This document shows positions 24,629-38,273 of a stretch of DNA of 64,000 nt, one piece after another. The position numbers were made by a program, and so were the translations under genes. Location of the stretch: positions 11,957,001 through 12,021,000 of the forward strand of contig NC_135258.1 in NCBI RefSeq assembly GCF_964204865.1, in the 5' to 3' direction. A model generated the notes under the pieces. The model had not been told where the DNA came from. It saw only the letters and a list, made by a program, of their open reading frames with translations, and did no database searches. Source of the DNA: Styela clava (lineage: Eukaryota; Chordata; Ascidiacea; Stolidobranchia; Styelidae). Position 1 is the first letter of the stretch. Each line of letters opens with the position of its first letter.

Positions 24629-27600
24629 CACAAAGCTGCGGAAGGACGCCTAGGATAATTTTAGCTATATTGAAAATTGCCAAAGTGACTATCCTAGTCA
24701 TGGTCAATGAGGGGCTGCTTTTACTTGACATGATATGAAAAAGTCTGGAAAAAACAATCCTGCACTATGATAATACACAATGCGGTTAGTTATGTGAAAG
24801 TATATAGGACCAAACAAAATATCCAGCGACGCCTTTTCATGCAGAATCACTCAAAGCAGAGTCACAAGAATTGATCAAAAGTGTAGTAGCAGGAACCCAC
24901 TGGTCTGCCACAAACCACTTCGAAATGGTTCAATTGAGGAATCCTTGCGTAGAAGTCCTTAGTTCGCTGGAGTAAGTTCTTACCTGTTTTTTTTAGAACT
25001 AGCAGATTACTGTATTTTTATGCTGTTTCTTGTATTGTTCTAATGTTAAAGTACCAAGTTATAGTTTCTGTATTCACAAGCGTTTCATCAGTTTCATTTA
25101 TCTTGTATACATTTGTGTTTCTCCTGTTTTTTCACCCATTTTGGTATTGTGACACCAATGACGTTGTTTTAAATGGAGCATTAATATACTTTATATCATG
25201 TATGTTATGACTGAGTACCTATTATGGTAAGCTGAATTCGATGAGAGCACAAGCAAGTTAGTTGGCGGCCTATTCAAGTTGTCAGGTCTCTTTTTTTTAT
25301 AAGATCTGTATTGGGAATTTCACTTCGTATATCTGCTTTATGGTGGGAGTGTGATGATCAGTTTTAGGTGACATTTCTTAAAGTTAACATTAAAACAATG
25401 CATGGCCAACTTGTTTGCCCAGGAAAGAGCATCGTTATGTAGACTGTGTAGCTGCAACACAGACTGCAATAATTACGTGCTGAATATTTGCCACCCATAT
25501 TAGAGTGGGCAATCCGTGGCACGTCGACGTATAATATCGCCAGTCGAGGAAGTACAACATATTCTTTATTTTTTTTGTCTTAGTAATCATGGGTGGTATA
25601 CAGCTTTAGGTGCAGTTCAACATAAAAATAAATAATTTGATGCCCAGATTTCGCGCTCGTGTACTATTAACGGTAACAATATTGGAAAGCCCGATTAAAA
25701 TTTTGGTAACTAGAAATGTTGTAGAACTCATAGGAATAAATCATTTTACTTTACCAATTTTTTTCTTATGAAGTTTATTGACCACAAAAATACGTTTTCC
25801 GTGTCACATATTTTTAGAAATAGGATTTGTGGCAGATCTGGTTTCGAGTAAAAGTTAACGACAATGATACCCACAGTTTATGTCGCTTATTTTCCCACAG
25901 ACAAACAGAAATTTTGAATGGGTGGTGATTTCCGGTGCGGTTCCCGTTTTAAGTTATACTGAATAATTCAAATGAGAAATAAGTTGAACGACAGATCCGG
26001 CAGAACACCTGTTCTGTCTATCTGTCTGTGAATCGCCTCTTTCTCTTCTATTAAACACGAAACATCACGTTATTTTATTTTCTCTTTTGAAAATGTGGTC
26101 CTGCTTACTTCCCATTAAAAATTCATAAAGAAAATATTTAAACGAAAGTAACGCGGGTTCACATTGTACGGTATTGCAATACTATCCTACCCGGAATGAA
26201 ATCGCCATGTTGCTTTACGATCACCAGCCTCTTGTAAGAACCCTGATAGCGAATTTCGAGTCGCGATAAGTCAGTCTAGCTAGTGAGTGTTGACTCAAGC
26301 TGACGCCTGGCGATCTCAACCAGGACCTGAATAATCTTATATATATATATACATATTTTTTTTTATATCTTGTTGTCAGACAACCGTTCGCTGAGGGGAC
26401 AGTGTTCCGAAATAATCCAGGCCAGTGAACAATTTTAAATTGGAGTTTCACTAGTCTATAAAAACCTACGTTTTCACTCTTAATTCCATTCATTTAGTGA
26501 CAAATTGGAAACAGTTAAAGTCATTTCAATTTTTATTGAATATTTTCATTAAATTCCACAAACCAAAAAACCTCAACATTGTTTGAATCTCAATTTAATG
26601 CGTTATGTATGGAATGTCATATAAACTTGACGGATATCTTTATGCGTGTAGATATGCAACATAATAAAATATAGTCAATTAGGGTACATTTGACTTCTTT
26701 TCTTCTCTGTGTTGGTCTGTATGCTCTGACTGCAAGGATACAGGAGTACAAAAGTAGGGCATAGACTACTTATACTTTGTTCTATAGATGTATTTCTTCA
26801 CAATGTTTCACAAACTCTTTTTTGAAACGCAATAAACAGTTCAACCTGTTACAGAATAAAATTTGTGGAAGTATGAATAAAGACCTTTATACCAATAAGT
26901 AAAAGAATAGACAATAGGTATAGCTGTATATAATATGAAATAACAAAACAATGTTTGTTTTTTCACGTCCTTCCATCGTTTCCTGGCTTGTGCAAACTGT
27001 TACTTAAAAGCGTTTCACTTGTCATTTCCACCGTTTCCTGCTTCAAACAGATGTTACTTATAAAACAATTGCACTTTCAACCAATTATAACCAATTTTCC
27101 CCCTTTTTGACCGAAATATAAATACCATTGACAGCTTTATTTGGGGCAAAAAATTGAACTTTGACCCACAAAATTTGTGATTTCGCTCAACCAGCAAGTA
27201 GGCTTGTGGGTATATATGACCTTTAAAAGAATGTAGCTAGAAATGCGTATTTGTAATTGGCGAGAAGCGTTAAACGAGATTTTCTACTCTCAAAATTGTT
27301 TAACCAACCTTGCCAATGGACAAAACCACAGACTAAAGGTTACGAAATGACACTAAAAATGGTCGATATGTTTCAATTCCCTACGCGGTACTGACCACAC
27401 ATATTTATAAAGGATGAAACCCCTTCATTTTCATCATTTTAATGTATATGGTGACAGCGGGGCATCTGGGAGTGAGAAATATATATATATATAGAATTTG
27501 AAGGCGTCTGAACTGATGGCGTTATGCACTCATTTAAAAATGTATGTGGCGAGTAAATACATGCGATAACTTAAGAAAATTGAGCAGAAAAATATAATTA

Positions 27601-28810
27601 ACTACAACATAAACAGACCCCTTTCTCTTTTTTGAACTCTTGAATTGCACCCGTTGAATCTTACCGATTTTCAAATCATTTTAGGGTTTGCATATTATCT
27701 TCTACCATTTATGAAAAATGTTTGTAAAAATCTTCAGACATTTTTGGTAGAATTACGCCACCACATCTTGATCTACTGAGAAGAAATGAGAGCTTAAAAT
27801 ATTCCCTATACTTTATACCGATAGTCGAATATTTTCATGAAAGATCGGCAGTATTCCAGTATTCAAATAATTCACCTCAATTTTTAGGTAGAATGGGATT
27901 GGTTTTGAAATATTAACCTAATTAGCAAGCAATTTTATCAAATCAGCAAATCCATTATTTTTCAAATGTGACAGTTTACTATACGACCGAGATAGCATGC
28001 CAAAATAGGTTGTAACAGACGTGGGCTGCAACGTTGGTATCTAAGGCATGTCAAATAGAATGTGGAAACGCTCACAAAATATAATATGAATGAGTATTAT
28101 GAAAATTTTTCTGTATCGGAAAAAAGTCTTGTGATTTTATTGTTAAAAAAATATTCATTCATCAAGCCAACATTGGCGTTGCCACTGAGCTTGTCAGAAA
28201 TTACCCGATCGACACCCACTCCGACTTCCTATGGAAATCTCCACATGTTAATTTCAAAGGGGGATTTACACAAAATTATAATATATATACGGTATAGTAG
28301 AGTCCGCAATACCTCAGAAATTCTTATTTTACAACTAGAAAAAATGCTGGAAAAAATGATCAGAACTGTCAACGATGATTTTTTGTTCAGAGAGGTTCGC
28401 AAATAAAATCATATATTGATACTATACAACACTATACAATACAAATAACACCATTTCTATTGCTGTACTGACAATGCGTACAACTGCGGCAAGTTGAAGG
28501 GAGAATACAGCCTAATGACCTTTTACATGATCATATTTAATAATAATCGAAACTTGATTTAACTGACGTACGTATTCAGTATTCGAAAAAATTGGGCGAA
28601 GCAGCATACAGCAAAACCCTCAACTTACCCTCATTATTCTAACAACCGACTATAGATAGGCATCTGGCTCATGAAGACAGGACGAGGACATAGTGTTTGG
28701 CAAGATTAGGACCACTGGTTCAACCATATTTATATAAATATATCCAATGTGAGTTCTATATTTTGCCAAGAACCATTCCTCGTTTGATGGTTCCTTCAAC
28801 TTTGGAGTGT
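24629..28810. other. NRF1 3' region and intergenic sequence, no recognised gene
   Basis: The first kilobase is probably NRF1 3' UTR (AATAAA at 25628). The rest is AT-rich with short AT microsatellites near 26337 and 27478. A 114-codon open frame at 28062-28406 (+) has no recognisable domain and no coding-like context. I see nothing else I can support. Confidence 0.5.
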
Positions 28811-28820
28811 ATAAAAATAG

Positions 28821-29022
28821 GTGACCGTACATTTGAACCCATGTACATTTGAACCCATGCGTATATCCACGGGTTCAATCTATATGCGGGTGCTAAAACC
28901 CATGGGTTAGGGTTAGTGTGGGTTTAACTATCCGTGGAACAAAAAAAATTTCATAGGTGCAATAGCATACAGGTGCAATTGTCATGGGTTCAAATGTACG
29001 TGGGTTCAAATGTAATGGAACC
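28821..29022. mobile_element. MITE with 9-10-bp target duplication (MULE-like)
   Basis: The ends are imperfect inverted repeats of about 37 bp. Each contains two copies of ACATTTGAACCCATG or its inverse, and the termini are GGTGACC and GGAACC. The flanks repeat ATAAAAATAG (28811-28820 and 29023-29032). A 9-10-bp duplication points to the Mutator-like superfamily. The centre carries GGGTTAGGGTTAG. It is about 200 bp with no coding sequence. Confidence 0.8.
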
Positions 29023-29454
29023 ATAAAAATAGTATATATATCATTACCCATGCTGAAATAAGATGTAAACTGGTGATCACTGGCAGCTTTCTACTTGGCA
29101 CAGACCCATAATTGATTTTTTGTACATCACAGGCACCGCTGAGCAAACTGCAAATATATCAATAATGTGCTAGTGCCAAACGGAACGCTACTAATATGAT
29201 ATGATTGAGTTGATGTGCTGTAAAAGAAAACTACTCTAACCGATAACCAAAGGTTTTACAGCTGTTCTCAATCAGAATACATCTTTGTTTGCCAGAGAGC
29301 TCGGAGCACTAGACATTAAATAAGTTGTTCTCACAAAAGATAGTTTTCAATAAAATCTGATATATATTTCAAAAATTTGCATATTCTGCTCGGAAATACT
29401 AAAAAAAAATTGTGCACCCACCGTGAACAAATTATTCTTTTATATTTTTTTTAC

Positions 29455-29530
29455 CAATGTTATCCAGCACAATGAGATCATTTTCGAATCCATACCGCCC
29501 TGCAAAGAATTCGATAGCACATTCGGTAAC
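29455..29530 (-). CDS. Candidate internal exon, unrecognised gene
   Basis: On the minus strand a 76-nt segment lies between an acceptor (TCTATACCAG) and a donor (ATTG|GTAAAA). One frame reads VTECAIEFFAGRYGFENDLI and onwards without stops, and has a protein-like composition. Its phase matches the candidate exon at 30029-30108, 498 bp upstream. I do not recognise the family. The segment is short, so chance remains quite possible. Confidence 0.3.
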
Positions 29531-30028
29531 CTGGTATAGAAAAATCAATCTTCCTTCACTTATCTCGCCCTGACCTTATTTCGAAATCTATAACATTCAC
29601 CAATCTAAGATATTCTTCTCTATTGTTTGCTGCATATTGTACGACAAATCTCTAATCTCTGCTTGGCTGTTTAATGTTAATTGCAATAGGTGGTAGGCAG
29701 GAGAGAGCACACATCCTTCCCTGTTTATATAATTCTTTGTTCACGTCAACATTGCATGCATGTACGCAAATCCACCTCTAGAACAGGGAAACCATACCGG
29801 TGACGCACAGTGAAATAGAATATTACCGACATAGGCAAACTAGAGAGCGATATTACGGCTGTTCGTACAGGTGACTGGAAAACCTGATGAAACTATTGTT
29901 ATATGTATTTTAGGTGAGATGCCTAATGCTTATCATACACCGTGGATATTGTATGTTATAACTCAAGCCTACCTGCGGCCGTATATGCAATTTATAATAG
30001 TAATAGTGCTTTTGTAATTACCAAATAC

Positions 30029-30108
30029 CTGCAGCATCGCATGTAATATTTTCCTCTTCCGCATTCGCACTTCCTCGTCCATTGATGACCCCGATTGATA
30101 TGGGTTGA
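30029..30108 (-). CDS. Candidate internal exon, unrecognised gene
   Basis: An 80-nt minus-strand segment has acceptor CTATTTAG and donor CTGCAG|GTATTT. The frame that joins in phase to 29455-29530 reads NPYQSGSSMDEEVRMRKRKI and onwards, a charged, helix-like stretch. All three frames happen to be open, so the choice rests only on joining and composition. No family is recognised. Confidence 0.3.
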
Positions 30109-30928
30109 CTAAATAGGGGTAAACAAATTATGTCACTTGATTCAAAAAGTATAAGTATAAAATTATTCAAGCACCGATATGTAAAGCCTAGTGTGTATTT
30201 ATTAGAAGCTCAGATTTAATAACAATTAAACACAGAATCTTCAAACATCACAATACTTTGATTTTTGCGAAGCATGGCAAAACAAAAGGCACAAATTTAT
30301 TATTTCAATTGAGCTTATACAGTATATATACACCACCGAATGCGCACTGTCAAAATGTTGCGTAATATAAAATTTCAATGCACCAATATATTCAAATAAA
30401 GATCGTTAATATATATCAGAGAGGAGATTTTGATTATATGATTGTAGCGTCTCAATAAAAACTTATTTGAATGCATTTTATCAACGTGGCATCAATAGAG
30501 GTCGACAATATGATGCCACGGTATTTTATTTGTTATTCGACGGCAATATTGGCCTCACCTCGTACCTTAATTGTTCCAGAATAATTTGTTACAAAGTCAT
30601 AACACGATTTGATACTATTACATCATTCGAATGTGAATTATTCCTTATACAAAAATTTATATGAGATAAATATACAATTTTTCGCTAATATTTTAAAATA
30701 AATTGACAAATACACCTGTTAAATTTTGAATATTGGTTTATATGTATTTATATATGTACACTTTCAAACGGTTTTACACTACTATTATAACACTGGTGGG
30801 ATACAGGAAGATCAAAGAAATTTTGTCACCTCTACCGGTATCTATATATCAATATATAAACCGAAAAATCTTTGAATCATAGTGTATAACTTAATCATGA
30901 AATGCAATCATAACATTTACCGTTTCAG

Positions 30929-31129
30929 TCACGAGTGTTCCCTGCTACTTTTTACGGCCTATCATCGAATAGCGTGAATCTTGATGTAAAAATTCAATGG
31001 GAACATAACAAAACAATCTCCGAAAGTGCGACGGATGCAACGCTTCCGTATATATTCAAAAATCTGAATCACTTTAGCGTTAACCAGTCGGTGAGAAATG
31101 GATCTCGATATCATTGTATTATTGGATAA
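30929..31129 (+). CDS. Candidate exon with Ig-like spacing, unrecognised gene
   Basis: It follows a strong acceptor (TTACCGTTTCAG at 30928) and stays open for 66 codons to a stop. VKIQWEHN and, about 36 residues later, NGSRYHC resemble the Trp (strand C) and Tyr-x-Cys (strand F) of an immunoglobulin-type domain. There is no partner exon with the first cysteine that I can identify, so this is a suggestion only. It could be a terminal exon, a relic or chance. Confidence 0.25.
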   Translation, partial: SRVFPATFYGLSSNSVNLDVKIQWEHNKTISESATDATLPYIFKNLNHFSVNQSVRNGSRYHCIIG

Positions 31130-32312
31130 GTGAGAAGCATACTATGTTCTATATTTCATTCATTACTTATTCCATTTTTTGTTAAATTCATACATAACAT
31201 GCCGCGATAAGAGACATGCAAGATTTAATACTGGTTGTCTGATATCAAACGAAGATTTTGAACGTTTAAATTTACCGCCCCTACCCTTTTAATTTAACTT
31301 TTTTCAAAAGTTAACATCGGCTTCAAAATGAACTGTTTTTGGATAATATTTTTGAGTTTAGTAAATGAAACGTAACAATTTTCAATTGCATCAGAATAGC
31401 AGACGACAATCTCGCACCGAATCGATCGTGTCTCGGGAGGAATCGACTAAATCACGTTCAAATGTCGGCCATTTTGTTTTCCTGTCTTTCAACGTAATAT
31501 GTCGCAAAACTTGAGTTTTTTGTCAGTCCAAAATCACAAATATGTTCGAAATATTGACAAAAATAGGAACATATCACTAGCCTAAAGCAAAAAATATTGA
31601 AATTTGCCAAAGTTACGCAATCTTGTGGCACCGATTCACTAATGACGATGCCAGATTTGACAAAGCGGATTCGCCAGAATTGTCCCTTTGTATCGCATTT
31701 GCCAAAATTGGATAATAATGGAATATATTTAAAGTGCAACATATATTATGACTTGATTGTTGACAAAAACGAGGTGATTTAATTTATTAAATGGACCTGA
31801 AAATGCCCATTTGCTCAATGATAACCTCCTCCCACATATATTATAAAAATGTCACCAGAACGCAGTTCCGGTATTCTATAGCCCACGCAATGTCGGTATG
31901 AAAATGGTTTGCGTTGTTTAAAGGCATGAGCAAATAATGCAAATTTCAAAACACATAGCTGAGATTAGTAATTCAGGGTACAAAAATTTGCATTGAATTT
32001 GGTATACCATAAAATCTCTTCCAATAAAGCCGATTTCATAATCTACAAATCAGTATGTCGCTGTGTCCGTTCGCTGTTGTGCATGTGCTTACAACAACAG
32101 AAACAGCCTAAACGTTATAAAATTTCGAAGAAATATACATGACAGAGTCTAATTCAAAACTACAAAATACATATTCTGAACCTCATATTTCATTATGCAA
32201 TCGGCAATAATTTATTTGATCATACTACAGTTTAGTACAAGCCATCAAAAAATCAAGTCATTAGGCTATTATGGTATTTTTTTTTCCTAAAATTCACTCA
32301 AAGCATACTCAC

Positions 32313-32401
32313 AGTTCTTGTTAATTTGACAAAGCACGAGCCCAACTTCGGTTCTTTTAAATGGTCTTGACGATCTTCACTTCTGCCTCTCGTGATATAT
32401 T
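32313..32401 (-). CDS. Candidate internal exon, unrecognised gene
   Basis: An 89-nt minus-strand segment has acceptor ATCTGTATAG and a near-consensus donor ACT|GTGAGTATG. One frame is open (YITRGRSEDRQDHLKEPKLG and onwards). It might belong to the same gene as 30029-30108, but phases require at least one more exon between them. No family is recognised. Confidence 0.22.
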
Positions 32402-35400
32402 CTATACAGATTAGAATAAACGCTTTTAAAAATTTCTAATGCCATTGCCAGCGTATGGTAAGTTTTAACTACCGATGCCGGAAAACGATGCATTGCGTGT
32501 GTGAAATAGTATCTGCGTATGAATTGCATAACAGTTCTTCCTCTTCCTTCATCAAACTCACAAAATGTGGAATAAAAAGCTTTGGGCTATTCGAGCTATT
32601 GCTATTACCAAATGTCGGCTGTTTCTTTCCCTTTATTTTAATTACTATGCACACTGCTGCTGCATCGGTACTTCGCATCGAGCAAATGCAGCTGGGATTA
32701 GATGGGACGAGAAGACCGCGACAGAAGGGTTGCAATCGACAACATTAATAATTGAAGACCCAATATTGTGTTTCAGGGGAGGCTACTTTTTTCAATTTGA
32801 GCGAAAGCCGTGAGACCCCATCTGGACCTTTGCGGAGGCGCACAGCTGTTGGTCACTCTCTAACGAAGCGAATAATATATTCATTTTATTGTAAAGTTTG
32901 CGATCGGTGGGCATCATTAACCTTTACTCGACATATGCTTTATGTGATGTCTAGGAAATATACGGGTGGTGGGAAAGGGGTTATAACTACACTTTGATCG
33001 ATAAGCACGTTGCATAGGGACGTCGCACGCGCAGCGAAAATATTCGACGTGGAAAATCGACCCGGGTCGCGATTGTCCTCAGAGAAGCTGAAATAAATTG
33101 CATTTAAACAACCTAATAGACTGCTGTATGGATTGTAAACTGGACATGTACGTTTAGCGACATATTTTAATTAAATCGAACGAGTGACTCAACTGCACTA
33201 ACGCCTCGCCTTATGTTGCGATTGTCTTGGAGACATTCTTTTATTTAATCGTTACGAAGCGTATTTCGCGAACAAGCTTGGCCCACTAAATAAAGTTGTA
33301 TCATGTTTGTTCGAATATCAATTAATCAGATAAAACTTACAGCGCAAATGAATTATTTTTTGTGACAGAACCGTCCAAAGAATTGATGAAATTTAAACAA
33401 AAATCTTTTTCTGGTGCGCCGGTCGAAATGAAACCACGGATTATAAAATTATTTGACATATACGGAAATGCACATTAATTACTCAGTTCCCTTGTGTATT
33501 AAACTGAAAATTCATATTTGCGGATTTAAATTTGAAGACGGACTTGAATTTTATGCTCGGTTATTACGCATCAAAGCCAAAATTCATAAGAAAGAATAAT
33601 CACAAAGAAGCGATAAAATATTTAAAGTCATTTCGACATGATAGAAACCCCCTTTTTACAATATTTTTTTTTATGTCAATACAAAAATTTACTTACTTCG
33701 TATGGAGCATTCGCATTTTCCGATCGAGTCTTCACATGAGGTGAGTAAGGTAGAGGTGAACCTGGTAACTGATGTTGGATCGAAGATTTACAAAGACTTA
33801 TATATCTCAGAGATAAGTGCATGATATGTGTTTAGTACACAAATTATACATCAATGACACGTGCCCTAATTGGACATTCGGAGGATTATCTCGATTTTTG
33901 TCTCTTTAAGTAGGGATTTTTATGAAGATAAAGTCCTCAAAGAAAGCCCGGCGTAAAGATCCATATAAGAGATATTAGAAGCTTCACAATATTTAATTGA
34001 AGGGTCAATTATACGTCGCACTTATCTAGGGATCACAATTATCTTGCAAAATAAACATATTTAGTAGGATTTGTTAATTGAAACGTAGAGTAGTTGAGAC
34101 CCACATACCTATTTTCCACGTCAAACTAAAATGCAAATTATATTTTGAAAAGAATAAATTATATCGTTAGTTTCATAATTACAGTTTTAAAATGACGGCT
34201 TCCGCTGCGCTTTTCCGCTGACCAATCGAAACACAAATATTTCTACATATGAATATTTTTATACATACATGCGAAACTATGAAAAAGGTCTTGGAAATTT
34301 TGCATATGTTATCTTTTTATGAAGGAATCTTAAATATCATATTAAAACTATGTTCATTGATTTTTGTTTAAATATAATTAATATTAGTTGTTTTCTCACT
34401 GCCTGGTTCCAAACAAACCTACATGCAAAAGGATGACTCGTAGATATGGTGTCTTGACTGAGGGAATTGGTCAACTGCTGTATCAAATTTTCTCAAATGC
34501 TGTGAAAGAAAATTGTTCCTTCAATTGTTAATTCTTCTTCGTGTGATTAGATAGAATACGCTCTTCTGACAATAACTTATTTTATAATTTTTCGAGAGCA
34601 AATCAAGTAAATTTATCATTCTCAAACATATAAATTATATAAGTATTTACCCCAAGACCACAACCTAACACAGCGTGGTGAAACTACGCTAGGCTGCTTT
34701 GCCGCAAAAAAAGACATGGCTGCTGCAAATTTCTGATCAAAGGTCGTCCAATCCGTCATTCTCCTCCGTTCATCTTTTAGTAAATTCTTGTGCAAGAGAA
34801 AGAGTGAAAATGTAAGATATATTTGCGCTTTTCTTTTCAATTCTCTGTAAAATGAAACCTGAATCGGAAAGAGGAATAGAGCTAGTCAGAACGAAAATAA
34901 AGGGCTACGTCATAAAAAACGAAAACAATATATGGATCTCCCAAACCACTTCTTATATAATGTATCAATCAAGGTTTATTTCAAGCCCGGACAATCATGA
35001 CTATAGAAAAATTTGATATTCGTACGCTCTCCCACTCTCATGCATATTTCATGGGCTCCTATTCTGATTTGGGGCTCCGCAACATGTCGCCCCCATTTTC
35101 CATGCATTTAAAACGAACTTGCTGCGATGCTGAGCGCCATATATCGTTTCGCAATCCGGCTGTTGCATCCGAATGTATCTTTTTCATAAGTACCATGGTG
35201 AGTGCAGTAGCACGAAATTTCAATACACGCAGTAAAGAGTATGGGCGGATATACAGCGTTTTAAATAAATTCATCTGTATACTGCATTGAGGCCTGCCAG
35301 AAAGATTGGCCATGACACATGAATAAATATACTGAAATCAGATGTTATCATATATACACATGCACAACAGTAAGCAGTAGTAATGAAAGCGCCATAGCGA

Positions 35401-38122
35401 TGATCTTTTCAAAGTTATCATTGTAATGATATGTATTTTTATAATGATAATTTTAAAAACCTAGAAGTGCACGCAACAAAAAGAATGCGTTGAAATATGT
35501 CGAAAGAAACTTAAATATATGCGCATTACGTCGAAAGAGTTCTTTGGTATTTTTAAAAATATGTCAATATTCTGGATATTTATATACAATTGAAATATAA
35601 ACACGAGTCGATCGGTTTTGTGTTAACTAGTATAACTTTTGTGTTTGCTAGTATAACTAGGTATAGATAGGTGAGTGCAACTTTTGAATTCACAAAGCTA
35701 AAAGCTCAATTTTGGCGGCGAGGGCTTTTTATATCACCCATTAACAAAATTCTTACAGTAACACAAAACCAAGGTCAGTTGATGTAAAAATTTAGTTACA
35801 AATTGAAAATTTTCTCCACACTTAGTGTATGGGTTACAAAACATTTTTACGAGTTCAAAGGGATGGGTGATTTCTTATCGTGTTTTTCTATTTATCATTA
35901 GATTAGTGTTTTATCAAATATCGAACAAATAATCACAAATCTCCACTATATATAGATGACGACTTTGGGTGTTTTTGGAATATATTACAAAAACTACAAA
36001 CATCATTTATTGCTGATAGTTCAAATTCCAGTGAATGGCACGAAAAAATTCGCTGATTCAATTCATTCGACTAATTAAAGAAGAGTTTGAAAGACAGTGA
36101 ATTCTTCCAGTGCCATATTCCGGAACGTGAATGTAATAGTAGATGTTTTCAGTAATTAAACATAACAAATGTTCAAATTTCATTTGATGATTCTAGCATC
36201 AAATTGCTCATTATGAATTATATTGAATATTATAATGGATATTTATATATAAATTCATTTTGTCTTCCTTGTTATGCTTATAATAGTTTTCAACAAACAT
36301 ATCTGCATTCCTGAAACTATCGGAATAAGACGCCAGTCCGAATACAGTCACTCACGAAACTAATTTTAGGGAATAGTCTTTGAACAACACTTGAAAAACA
36401 ATTGAAATTTAACTTGTGGGCGCAATCATAATCATTGCTGCACATACACCCAAATGTTTCATGTCAAAAGTTTACTCATACTCAGCTATTGTATACGCAA
36501 ATTTAAAAATATTTTTATACATGTTTTGTGGTCTATTCGATCGCACACATACTCAATGATTTAAAATAAACAATATTATCTTGCAATAATCTCTGAAGAA
36601 TCTTAAGACGGATTATTATATCTGATAATTACAAAAAGATGATAATTTGAAATGTTATAATGGAAAATGGAAGATTACTTCAAGTATCTCTTTATACAAA
36701 TTGATAATTTCGTATCCCAATTATTTTTCAAAGTTACGTTGAAAAAAAGGCACTCGCGAGAATTAAGAGTACAATACAGTATTTTCGTGGTAGAGTTTGT
36801 CAGACAGGTTTAACAATTAATTTTGAAAATTCCAGAATATTTTTGATCGAAAAAATGAATGACAGAAAATACTTTTATGCGTTCTGAGAATATTCCTGTC
36901 GGGATGTATTATTTTAAGATGCGCTGAATTCGTAAATACTAACTTTCGTATAAATTTTGTAATATTCACGTAAGAAATAATAAATTGAAATCAAATACCG
37001 TATAATTAAAACAGAATTGAAGTCAGTTTTAAAATTAGAATTAAAGATCGAAACAACGAAAATTTTTTTGGTAACTTAGACTTTATATATAATTGAGTCC
37101 CGGACCTTCCAAGATATTGCACACATTTAAAATACTCCAGCTTGTACTTGAATTAAATCTCATACTGCAGTATTGAAACGATTGCCAGAGTACGAGTTAT
37201 AAAAATTTATATATAATAAAGTTGTGGCCTAGAATATCTGAGAGTTTCATTTTGCCGTGTGACCGGAAATGACAATTATTAAGCAGATATAACGTGTCAC
37301 TGCTTAGAATTATAATCACCATAGTGAATATATATATTTTGCGGTACAACATACTTGTGAAATACTCACTAGAATCCATATTGTTTGATCGCCAATTGAT
37401 CAGTTCGTTAGCAGACAGTCCTGAGTGCACGAACCCAGATAGTTTTAATGCGCTTCAATATTCACGGAAGTACTTTTTGTTCCATTGTGTGCCCGGATTC
37501 ATAGAGTACAATCACGTCCGCCTGCATTATGAATGAATAGACTTTAAAGACCTTAATAGAATACTAACAATGCAAAGCATTACATTATAGTTTACAATTT
37601 AGCGAGTTATACGAAATAACTTTGATTGTGTCGCTGTGCCATAACATCGAATTTCAAATGCAAGATTGAAATAATTGTAAAAACAATTTATTTGAATTGA
37701 GTTTGAACAGGTAGGGTCATTCTGAATTACGTATAGCATATACGAGTAATAATACCTAGGGATAAGTGATTGCATGCATTGGCAATGATCAATTTGGCAC
37801 TCTATGTTTAAAGATAGATAGATTCATGACCTTCCACCTTAAAAATAACCATTTGTCGGTACATCGAAGAATTCGAACATGTCAGCAAGTTTTTTCCAAT
37901 GTTAGATGTAATTTCAAGGTCTTTTTCCTATATGACGCTGTGCAGATTTTTTGGCGTCTTACAAAAGGCGTTTTGTACCATATAAAGTTGACACATGTCT
38001 AACTATGTCTCAAGCTATTAGTATTGGTCAAAATTCTATTCTAGTTGAAATTAATTGCTATTTCTCGTGGCGACTCTTCTATATTAATAATAATAATATA
38101 TTTTGAATAATCCTCTTACCAG

Positions 38123-38273
38123 ACACACACGCCACATTCACTTGGCCAAGCAATCAAACTTGGAATCTGTCTCGGTCTACTTCGAACTAACATCACCAAG
38201 AATCCGTTGTTTCCAGTACCCGGCAGTGGTGCTGCGAAGGATAGAATGTATTATGCGTTATACTGTTATGCAG
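38123..38273 (+). CDS. Candidate internal exon, unrecognised gene
   Basis: A 151-nt segment lies between a good acceptor (CCTCTTACCAG) and a strong donor (ATGCAG|GTAGGT). Two frames are open over the whole length. One reads THTPHSLGQAIKLGICLGLL and onwards, and includes a PLFPVPGSGAAKDRMYY stretch. I cannot place it in a family or find sure neighbours. Confidence 0.25.

Noticed and set aside
28062-28406. 114-codon open frame (+)
   Set aside because: No recognisable domain, AT-rich composition, no splice or promoter context. Frames of this length can occur by chance in 64 kb.
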